DNA from: Candidatus Bathyarchaeota archaeon
GTDB taxonomy: Archaea > Thermoproteota > Bathyarchaeia > TCS64
Assembly: GCA_030593155.1 (NCBI GenBank)
Contig: JAUVHT010000032.1
Location: 1-8,045, forward strand
Direction: 5' to 3'
Length of the DNA: 8,045 bases
Numbering within the stretch: position 1 is the stretch's first letter; every line of letters begins with the position of its first letter. Below, piece by piece: positions 1 through 4,403 of the stretch. The position numbers were made by a program, and so were the translations under genes. Below the pieces are notes generated by a model. The model saw only the letters and a list, made by a program, of their open reading frames with translations. It was not told the DNA's origin and ran no database searches.

Positions 1-1
1 G

Positions 2-100
2 GGGTGGGGGGGCCTCCTCCACGAGGATGTCGTCGTGGTGGAAAAGGAGAGCCCAAGATACCTGTCGACGCCGGAGGACGAGCTCCGAGTGGTGGGCTGA
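2..100 (+). CDS. C-terminal end of an unidentified protein (cut by the window start)
   Basis: An open frame enters from the left edge and ends at TGA 98-100, giving 32 visible codons. The residues begin GWGGLLHEDVVVVEKES and finish with an acidic stretch, STPEDELRVVG. The codons favour G in position 1 and G or C in position 3, like the well-supported genes nearby, which argues for real coding. A glycine turn followed by a VVVVE strand and a charged tail would fit the last strands of many alpha/beta enzymes, for example a Rossmann-type methyltransferase, but this is too little to name a family. It converges on the HAD gene, whose stop lies 71 nt away. The G-rich first 11 bases are inside the frame and read as Gly and Trp codons. 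Confidence 0.6.
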   Translation, partial: GWGGLLHEDVVVVEKESPRYLSTPEDELRVVG

Positions 101-106
101 GAGAGT

Positions 107-154
107 TTTCGCGATATTCGCTCTAGATGGGAATAATCCCATAATTTCGCGATA
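107..154. repeat. Direct repeat TTTCGCGATA, two copies
   Basis: The 10-mer TTTCGCGATA occurs at 107-116 and again at 145-154 on the same strand, 38 bases apart start to start, on both sides of the hairpin at 127-142. Each copy holds the palindrome TCGCGA. It sits in a gap between convergent genes, where no promoter is expected, so its role is unknown. Confidence 0.4.
127..142. terminator. Small hairpin between convergent genes
   Basis: ATGGGA-ATAA-TCCCAT is a perfect 6 bp stem with a 4 nt loop, centred between the stop codons of two convergent genes (98-100 on + and 172-174 on -). The surrounding bases are AT-rich. The position fits a bidirectional transcript end, but no long T tract follows on either strand, so a terminator role is inferred from position only. 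Confidence 0.35.
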
Positions 155-171
155 ATCACGGAAACATTGCC

Positions 172-615
172 CTATTTTATCCATCGGCCCCCGTACTGGA
201 TCACTTTCACGTGGCTCGGCAGGGTAGCCCTGAGCTTCTTGACGGTCACGGGGTGATCGTCTATGTACACATCCAAGCCCAGCTCCACAATCTTTTTCGC
301 CTTTCCTTCCTCTACGGGCTTCGGATACTCCCCGACGCAGTAGACGCCCTTGGCGTTCGGCGTGAATTTCCTGCACCACATCTCGGTGACCTCGCCGTGA
401 AACCTGTTGTCTCTGCCGGTGATAATATAGTACTCGTCCCCCTCGCTCATGAAGTTCTCGGGGTTCAGGAGGGGCTTCCTCTCGTTGAAATACCAGACCT
501 CAAACTCCATCATCTTCTCCAGATCATCTTGGAAGGGGGGCACCCGCTCCAACAATCGTAGGAAATTCATATCGGTGTCACACAGGACGCCGTCGAGGTC
601 GAATCCGATCTTCAT
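172..615 (-). CDS. HAD-superfamily phosphatase, 5'(3')-nucleotidase-like
   Basis: This 147-residue protein carries the four HAD motifs in order. Motif I is FDLDGVLCD (Asp6 the expected nucleophile, Asp8 the acid/base), motif II is the Thr of YIITGR (Thr66), motif III is a Lys in EEGKAKK (about Lys105) and motif IV is YIDDHP (Asp119/Asp120, Mg2+ binding). Such proteins hydrolyse phosphate esters through a phospho-aspartate. The small size leaves room only for a short cap between motifs I and II, as in 5' nucleotidase C-like and other small cytosolic HAD proteins; the substrate cannot be read. The start ATG at 615 is preceded by GGCGGTGA about 10 nt upstream, a fair Shine-Dalgarno match. No signal peptide or membrane segment is present. 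Polynucleotide phosphatase-like activity is an alternative. Confidence 0.88.
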   Translation of the reverse strand: MKIGFDLDGVLCDTDMNFLRLLERVPPFQDDLEKMMEFEVWYFNERKPLLNPENFMSEGDEYYIITGRDNRFHGEVTEMWCRKFTPNAKGVYCVGEYPKPVEEGKAKKIVELGLDVYIDDHPVTVKKLRATLPSHVKVIQYGGRWIK

Positions 616-655
616 CTGGAAAGTTCACCGCCTAGACACATCATGGACGACGTGC

Positions 656-832
656 TCATAATTCTTGTGCACCGTACGGACATGAGTGAAAAGGGGTGTT
701 CCCTATGAGTTCCAACACGTCTTCCGCTACCCGCATCTCAACGACCTCAATGTAGAAAGATGCATCCGAACATAGGTCGGCAGGACGAAGGTTGCCGACG
801 GAGCCCAGTTTCACGGGCCTCCCACCCATAAA
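656..832 (-). CDS. Possible small protein of unknown function (58 aa)
   Basis: A frame from ATG at 832 to TGA at 656 would encode 58 residues starting MGGRPVKLGS. A GTG at 865 would add 11 residues but would overlap the TATA box of the + gene at 886. About 40% of codons begin with G, as in true genes, and the middle reads like a strand then a helix (SFYIEVVEM, then RVAEDVLELIG). Against it, third-position GC is lower than in neighbours, no convincing Shine-Dalgarno or TATA box precedes it, and I recognise no family. If real it would lie 40 nt upstream of the HAD gene on the same strand and could share its transcript. A decayed gene fragment is an equally good reading. Confidence 0.28.
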   Translation of the reverse strand, partial: FMGGRPVKLGSVGNLRPADLCSDASFYIEVVEMRVAEDVLELIGNTPFHSCPYGAQEL

Positions 833-845
833 CCCGTCCACTCGG

Positions 846-853
846 TTTATATT
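846..853 (+). promoter_or_regulatory. TATA box for the TIGR04076-like gene
   Basis: TTTATATT matches the archaeal TATA consensus closely. Its centre is about 36 nt before the ATG at 886, which would place the transcript start near 876 and leave a leader of about 10 nt. AGGAG at 876-880, 5 nt before the ATG, could be a ribosome binding site at the very 5' end. Confidence 0.6.
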
Positions 854-885
854 GGAATATACCACAGGAAAAACCAGGAGCGAAA

Positions 886-1167
886 ATGAGCGAAGATTTC
901 TGGAAAACCAAAGTCAGGATGACCTGCGAGGAGAAGCTGGGCAAGTGCAACCACGAGGTCGGGGACACCTTCGTCTTCAAGCACCCCATGGCCCGCGCCG
1001 AGGGCCTATGCTTCGGCGCCTACGACCCCGCACGCCCCTACATCTCCCACTGCGCCGCGGGCGTCTCCTCCTGGGAGGGGGACGACGACAGCGTCTACAG
1101 GATCCACTGCATATCCAAGAAGGGGACCGTCTGGAGACTCGAACAAGTCAAAGAAGAGGAAGACTGA
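886..1167 (+). CDS. TIGR04076-like small Cys-rich protein
   Basis: The product is 93 residues, hydrophilic and cytosolic, with the layout I associate with the TIGR04076 family. An N-terminal strand with a Cys (VRMTCEEKLG) is followed by the VGDTFVF signature, then a Cys-containing segment leading to PYISHC, then a Trp-containing turn (SSWEGDDDSVYRIHC) and a closing strand (GTVWRLEQV). The family is widespread in anaerobic bacteria and archaea and has no established function. Five cysteines (14, 21, 42, 56, 75) in 93 residues suggest metal or cluster binding, or redox use, but no standard cluster motif is seen. ATG 886 is chosen because of the AGGAG 5 nt upstream and the TATA box at 846-853. 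The gene stands alone on + and converges on the gene ending at 1239. Confidence 0.8.
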   Translation: MSEDFWKTKVRMTCEEKLGKCNHEVGDTFVFKHPMARAEGLCFGAYDPARPYISHCAAGVSSWEGDDDSVYRIHCISKKGTVWRLEQVKEEED

Positions 1168-1195
1168 CTCCCTCACGGAATCGAGGACCTTCCAC

Positions 1196-1212
1196 CCTCT
1201 TTTCTTTTCTCA
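1196..1212 (+). terminator. T-rich terminator after the TIGR04076-like gene
   Basis: A pyrimidine tract with two TTTT runs (CCTCTTTTCTTTTCTC) begins about 30 nt after the TGA at 1165-1167 and before the convergent gene. Archaeal RNA polymerase commonly terminates at such T-rich tracts without a hairpin; none is seen here. Confidence 0.5.
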
Positions 1213-1238
1213 TCCTTTGAACGTGGAGAGTACGAAGG

Positions 1239-1565
1239 CTAGATCTCTAGGATGTCCTCGTCCAGCTTTCTGGTTCTCCGCCCAGCGCCGGGGTTGACCT
1301 TGTCCAGCATCTCCAGCAGCTTCGGGAGCTTCTCGTCGTTCAGGATGTCCTTGAACGCCTCGTACTCGTCGGAGAACCGTATGAGCAGCCCCCTCCTCTT
1401 GGTCGTGTTGCCGGAAGCGTCGACAGGGTTGATCTCCACGGCCAGCCTACTCGGGGAGGATCTGTAGGGAGGCAGCTTCTGGATGAAGACTCCCGGTACT
1501 GATGTCTTTAGCTTCTCCCAGTCGTTCCCGATCCTCAGGAACTCTTCCAGTTTTTCCTCGGACAT
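1239..1565 (-). CDS. Conserved-looking archaeal protein of unknown function (108 aa)
   Basis: The 108-residue product is charged and soluble, without signal peptide or membrane segment. It has an N-terminal helix (EEKLEEFLRIGNDWEKLK), a central strand pair with proline turns (GVFIQKLPPYRSS, then RLAVEINPVDASG), a basic patch (TTKRRGLLIR) and a helical C-terminal half ending RRTRKLDEDILEI. The strand-turn-strand then helix layout suggests a small compact domain, but I recognise no named family. Codon use matches neighbouring genes and it ends cleanly at TAG 1239-1241. The ATG at 1565 is the only reasonable start: a TATA-like GAAATATCC on the - strand lies about 26 nt upstream, implying a nearly leaderless message with no Shine-Dalgarno. 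Its promoter shares an element with the SPFH gene upstream. Confidence 0.8.
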   Translation of the reverse strand: MSEEKLEEFLRIGNDWEKLKTSVPGVFIQKLPPYRSSPSRLAVEINPVDASGNTTKRRGLLIRFSDEYEAFKDILNDEKLPKLLEMLDKVNPGAGRRTRKLDEDILEI

Positions 1566-1578
1566 AGTCGTCTATAGG

Positions 1579-1586
1579 TCAACGAG
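1579..1586 (-). promoter_or_regulatory. CTCGTTGA element, copy 1 (before the 108-aa gene)
   Basis: CTCGTTGA is read on the - strand with 13 nt between it and the ATG at 1565. The bases after it include TAGACGA. The same 8-mer, followed by TAAGACGA, stands 15 nt before the ATG of the upstream SPFH gene. It may be a shared transcription-factor site or an initiator-region element; this is inferred from position. Confidence 0.3.
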
Positions 1587-1595
1587 GATATTTCA
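1587..1595 (-). promoter_or_regulatory. TATA-like box for the 108-aa gene
   Basis: On the - strand the sequence reads GAAATATCC, with its centre about 26 nt before the ATG at 1565. This is the spacing expected for a leaderless archaeal transcript. A second AT-rich candidate, GTTAAAG, lies about 12 nt further upstream. Confidence 0.4.
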
Positions 1596-1634
1596 ACTTT
1601 AACCTTCCGGCTGGATCTACCGATGATTTGAATG

Positions 1635-1653
1635 AAAAAAGAAAGTGGAAAAA
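1635..1653 (-). terminator. T-rich terminator of the SPFH gene
   Basis: On the - strand, 13 to 31 nt after the TAG at 1667-1669, the sequence carries T5, T3 and T6 runs in succession. This is a typical archaeal oligo-T termination region and it precedes the promoter of the next gene on the same strand. Confidence 0.55.
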
Positions 1654-1666
1654 GGGTTGTTGGGAG

Positions 1667-2599
1667 CTATCCGCCCTCATCTGTGAGGGAGGAGACATCG
1701 ATGATGAGGCCTTCCCCATCCCCGACGACCAGCGGGAGCTTGCCGTCCCACTGTCTCAGCCAGAGATACTGGGCGTACTCAGGGGTCATCTGGGCGGTTA
1801 TCACCTCGATGGCCTGGGCCGTGGCTTCGGCCTCGATGATGACCGCCTCTGCCTCTCCCAGAGCCCTGGCGATGGTCGCGTTCTTCTCCGCCTCGGCTTG
1901 GATGACCTGCTGCTGGGCCTCGAACCGGATCTGCTCAAGCTTGTTCTTGGCCTCAAGGGCACTCTGCTCGGCGGTGACCTTGGCCTCGACGGCAGCGGCG
2001 AAAGCTGGGCTGAACTGGAAGTCGGTTAGAGAGACGGCTATTACCTCTATGTCGAAGACTGCGAGCCTTTCTTCTAGGATGTCTCCGAAGGTGGCTTTCA
2101 TCAGAGCCCGCTTTGTGACGAGCTCTTCGGCGGTGTACTGGGCGGTAGCAGCCTTGAGGGACTCCTCGATGTTGGGCTTGATGACCCTGGAGACATAGTC
2201 CTTCCTGAGCGATCGGTAGATCTCGTTGACGGCGTTAGGATTGAGCTTGAAGTTCACGGCGACGGTGGTCGAGACCACCTGGAGGTCGTCGGTAGCCGCG
2301 GACTCGGTGGACTCTGCCTTCTGTATCTGGACGTTCATAAACTCCACGGACTGGACGAAGGGTATGATGAAGCTCAACCCCTCGCCGAGTATCTTCTCCT
2401 CTGGCTTACCCCAGGTCAGGAGGACCCCTCTGTAGCCGGCGGGGGTCCGCACGAAGGCCTGGGTGTATATGACCCCCCCTGCGATGATTATTATCACGAG
2501 CACCGCGATGAGGCCCGAACGGCGCACAAAAAAATCCGAGACCTCGGGGCTGCGCCCGACCCCCCTGTCCTCCCTGAATGAAGAGTCTATTCCACTCAT
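1667..2599 (-). CDS. Prohibitin-like SPFH/band 7 membrane protein
   Basis: The 310-residue protein has a charged N-terminal tail, one membrane helix at about residues 29-49 (GLIAVLVIIIIAGGVIYTQAF), and then the SPFH/band 7 domain at about 50-200. That domain contains AGYRGVLLTWGK, the LGEGLSFIIPFVQSVEFMNVQIQK block and DLQVVSTTVAVNFKLN, all close to prohibitin. An Ala/Glu-rich coiled coil follows at about 200-270, then the prohibitin-type tail YLWLRQWDGKLPLVV. Family members oligomerise into membrane rings or cages and often guard membrane proteases or organise lipid domains. No protease or NfeD partner lies beside it here, so the partner is unknown. The size is normal for the family. The ATG at 2599 is supported by a TATA-like box about 36 nt upstream and an apparently short leader lacking a Shine-Dalgarno. 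Confidence 0.93.
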   Translation of the reverse strand: MSGIDSSFREDRGVGRSPEVSDFFVRRSGLIAVLVIIIIAGGVIYTQAFVRTPAGYRGVLLTWGKPEEKILGEGLSFIIPFVQSVEFMNVQIQKAESTESAATDDLQVVSTTVAVNFKLNPNAVNEIYRSLRKDYVSRVIKPNIEESLKAATAQYTAEELVTKRALMKATFGDILEERLAVFDIEVIAVSLTDFQFSPAFAAAVEAKVTAEQSALEAKNKLEQIRFEAQQQVIQAEAEKNATIARALGEAEAVIIEAEATAQAIEVITAQMTPEYAQYLWLRQWDGKLPLVVGDGEGLIIDVSSLTDEGG

Positions 2600-2613
2600 T
2601 CTAATCGTCTTAC

Positions 2614-2672
2614 ATCAACGAGAGGGGTAGACTTAAACCGTTCCCCTAAAATGCGACCACGCACTCGTTGAT
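2614..2672. repeat. Nested inverted repeats around the SPFH promoter
   Basis: ATCAACGAG (2614-2622) is mirrored by CTCGTTGAT (2664-2672). Just inside, AGGGG (2623-2627) is mirrored by CCCCT (2643-2647). The TATA-like box of the SPFH gene (2632-2638) lies between the arms. This could be a paired operator, allowing a regulator to bind on both sides of the TATA box. The arms are far apart for a simple RNA hairpin. Confidence 0.4.
2632..2638 (-). promoter_or_regulatory. TATA-like box for the SPFH gene
   Basis: GTTTAAG on the - strand is centred about 36 nt before the ATG at 2599, placing the transcript start near 2608 and a leader of roughly 10 nt. The match to TTTAWATA is partial. Confidence 0.4.
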
Positions 2673-2728
2673 AGACACCTAAAACTTGGTTGTACCGGAA
2701 AATTTTCCATAATGCATGTCAACTATTC

Positions 2729-2920
2729 CTAGGATTTCGGGGGAAGCCAGCTATAGTATTCGAGCCTTTTCTCGATGATCCGCTCCAACACCTCCTTGAG
2801 CAACTCTCGAAGAGGGGTTGACCCTCCCTCAACGTCCTCTTCCAAGTCGTATAGGGAATCCAAGAACGCCCCCTCTGGATAGATCGCACCTTCGCCGGGG
2901 ATCTCTCTTCCATCTCTCAC
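2729..2920 (-). CDS. Small acidic protein of unknown function (63 aa, GTG start)
   Basis: A 63-residue frame starts at GTG 2920 and ends at TAG 2729. GAGG sits 7 nt before this GTG, a good Shine-Dalgarno distance. The competing ATG at 2913 opens another frame and is 14 nt from the GAGG. The product begins with a Gly/Pro-rich segment (REIPGEGAIYPEGAFL), then an acidic linker (DLEEDVEGG) and an amphipathic helix (about residues 36-54, LRELLKEVLERIIEKRLEYY) ending in WLPPKS. Codons fit the local bias. No family is recognised. It is divergent from the pyrI-pyrE fusion, with AT-rich TATA candidates on the - strand near 2966-2980, and its stop lies about 130 nt from the SPFH start. The helix suggests a coiled or dimerising region, possibly a partner-binding microprotein, which is inference. 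Confidence 0.55.
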   Translation of the reverse strand: MRDGREIPGEGAIYPEGAFLDSLYDLEEDVEGGSTPLRELLKEVLERIIEKRLEYYSWLPPKS

Positions 2921-2987
2921 CGTCTGGCCTCGGATTGTTCGAGTTACTGCGCGTGTATTACGGTGTTTTTATCCTAAATATCATGTT

Positions 2988-3010
2988 CCCCTCGCTCAGG
3001 AGATGAGGGG
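2988..3010. repeat. Inverted repeat in the divergent region before pyrI-pyrE
   Basis: CCCCTC (2988-2993) is mirrored by GAGGGG (3005-3010), with CTC and GAG also facing each other inside the 11 nt spacer. It lies in the 172 nt gap between the divergent small ORF and the fusion gene. It is upstream of the expected pyr transcript start, so it is better read as a candidate operator than as an RNA hairpin. Confidence 0.4.
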
Positions 3011-3052
3011 TTATGCCCCCACAATATTCACCTTCCCGGGTCCAAGGCAAGG

Positions 3053-3060
3053 TTTTTCTA
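3053..3060 (+). promoter_or_regulatory. Weak TATA-like box before pyrI-pyrE
   Basis: TTTTTCTA is T-rich and centred about 36 nt before the ATG at 3093, the same distance as in other genes of the window, but the match to the consensus is poor. A small inverted repeat, ATCCT and AGGAT with a 6 nt spacer (3060-3075), immediately follows and would cover the region between TATA box and transcript start. Confidence 0.3.
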
Positions 3061-3092
3061 TCCTAGGGTCAGGATTCTAGGGGAGATTAAAG

Positions 3093-4319
3093 ATGTCGGA
3101 CAGGCAGCTTCTGGTCAGCAAGATCGAGAATGGGATAGTCATAGACCACATCCCGGCAGGAAAAGCGTTCCAAGTCCTGAGGCTGCTCAAGGTGGACCCG
3201 AAGGCGAGGACCCTCATCGCCCAGAACGTGGAGAGCCGGAGCCAGGGGGCCAAGGACCTCATCAAGATCGAGGGCTCCTACCTGACCAGCAGGGAGATCG
3301 ACCTCATAGCCCTCGTCGCACCGTCGGCCACCATCAACATAATCGAGGATTGGCAGGTGAAGGACAAGCGCCGGATACTGCTCCCCGAGCAGATCGAGGG
3401 CATCTTCAGTTGTCCCAACCCCCTCTGCCCCACCAACGACGAGTACACACCACCCCGGACCCGGTTCGACATGGAGGCCGACGACGAAGTCGAGTCCATC
3501 AAGCTCCGGTGCACCTACTGTGATTCCCTCCTCTACTACGGTTCCATCCTCGACTACATCAACAGCGACGGCTTCAGTTTGGAGGGAGGCGGACTGGTCT
3601 CCAGAGAGAAGATCGAGCAGGTCTTCCTGGACATCCTCATGAAGAAAGGCGCTCTCCGGCTGCCGCCCAACCCGGATGAGCCATTCATATTGAAGAGCGG
3701 GAGGCCCTCTCCTTACTTCGTCAACTTGGGCGCCCTCACCGACGGAGAGTCCCTGGCGGCGGTGAAGTGGGCCTTCGCCAGCTACGTCGTTCTCCTCATG
3801 GAGCAGGGGTTGCTCAAGGATTTTGACTACGTCTTCGGCCCCAGCTACAAGGGCATCAGCCTCGCCACGTTGACCTGTGAAGGGCTCAAAGAGCTCTACG
3901 GCATGGACAAACGGTACATGTACGACCGGAAGGAGGAAAAGGACTACGGGGACCTCTCCGCGGACAAGGTCATCGTGGGCGCAGGCTACTTCGAGCAGGG
4001 GCAGAGGATCCTGATCGTGGACGACACCATCACGACGGGCACCACGAAGGTGGAGAGCATCGAGAAGCTGAAGCTGCTTGGGAACCATGAGGTCGTAGGA
4101 TTTATCATCGCCGTCGACAGGCAGGAGAAGATGGGGGACACGGATAACATAGAGGAGAAAGGAGCCGTCCAGTACATCGAGGAGGAGTTGGGGTTGAAGG
4201 TGTTCTCCATCCAGAACATCCAGAAAATCTACGGCCTCATCAAGGACAGCCTAGACGAGGACCTGAGGCGCCTCTGGGTGGACTACTACAGCAAGTACGG
4301 CACGGAAAAGCTGGAATAA
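3093..4319 (+). CDS. PyrI-PyrE fusion: aspartate carbamoyltransferase regulatory domain joined to orotate phosphoribosyltransferase
   Basis: One uninterrupted 408-residue frame. Residues 1-155 are PyrI: VIDHIPAGKAFQVL, KDLIKIE and the zinc domain with Cys107/112 (CPNPLC) and Cys140/143 (CTYC), spaced almost as in E. coli PyrI. Residues aligning with its nucleotide-effector contacts (Asp18, His19, Lys58, Lys92) appear kept. Residues 170-408 are PyrE: KSGRPSPYFVNLG, GPSYKGISLAT, the flexible loop RKEEKDYGD (279-287) and the PRPP motif IVDDTITTGTT (308-318), closest to the E. coli type. PyrE makes OMP from orotate and PRPP; PyrI binds CTP/ATP and controls PyrB. Both halves look intact, with a linker of about 15 residues. 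GGGAG lies 7 nt before the ATG. No pyrB is in view. Whether OPRT is allosterically controlled or tethered to ATCase is inference. Confidence 0.93.
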   Translation: MSDRQLLVSKIENGIVIDHIPAGKAFQVLRLLKVDPKARTLIAQNVESRSQGAKDLIKIEGSYLTSREIDLIALVAPSATINIIEDWQVKDKRRILLPEQIEGIFSCPNPLCPTNDEYTPPRTRFDMEADDEVESIKLRCTYCDSLLYYGSILDYINSDGFSLEGGGLVSREKIEQVFLDILMKKGALRLPPNPDEPFILKSGRPSPYFVNLGALTDGESLAAVKWAFASYVVLLMEQGLLKDFDYVFGPSYKGISLATLTCEGLKELYGMDKRYMYDRKEEKDYGDLSADKVIVGAGYFEQGQRILIVDDTITTGTTKVESIEKLKLLGNHEVVGFIIAVDRQEKMGDTDNIEEKGAVQYIEEELGLKVFSIQNIQKIYGLIKDSLDEDLRRLWVDYYSKYGTEKLE

Positions 4320-4345
4320 GATAGCCCTGCAAAGCCAACGCTGAA

Positions 4346-4371
4346 CCTGAATTTGAAAATTCAGGGTTTTT
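4346..4371 (+). terminator. Hairpin plus T5 after pyrI-pyrE
   Basis: CCTGAATT-TGAA-AATTCAGG forms a perfect 8 bp stem with a 4 nt loop (4346-4365), followed after one G by TTTTT (4367-4371). It begins 27 nt after the TAA at 4317-4319. The shape is that of a bacterial-style intrinsic terminator; in archaea the T run matters most. The T run also overlaps the promoter of the next gene. Confidence 0.55.
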
Positions 4372-4374
4372 AAC
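4367..4374 (+). promoter_or_regulatory. TATA-like box for the disulfide reductase
   Basis: TTTTTAAC is centred about 34 nt before ATG 4404, placing transcription start near 4397 and a leader of only a few nucleotides. This would favour ATG 4404 over the in-frame TTG at 4395. The box lies within GGGTT-TTT-AACCC (4364-4376), a short inverted repeat that a repressor could use. Confidence 0.4.
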
Positions 4375-4403
4375 CCGTCGTTCCCGAATCTCTATTGATC
4401 GTC

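Noticed and set aside
1..11. G-rich start of the window as a possible assembly artefact or G-quadruplex
   Set aside because: It reads in frame as Gly-Trp-Gly-Gly of the partial gene and is too short for a convincing quadruplex.
2719..2913. ATG-started frame overlapping the small GTG ORF at 2729-2920
   Set aside because: The product is Arg/Ser-rich and unlike a folded protein, and GAGG is 14 nt from its ATG, against 7 nt for the GTG of the other frame.
3087..4088. A 333-codon open frame on the - strand under the pyrI-pyrE fusion
   Set aside because: It is antisense to a gene with unmistakable motifs; its product is rich in Val, Leu, Asp and Gly in the pattern produced by GC-rich third positions, with no recognisable domain.
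4395..4403. TTG as an earlier start of the disulfide reductase
   Set aside because: ATG 4404 directly precedes the FAD-binding strand, and the predicted transcript start lies near 4397, too late for the TTG.
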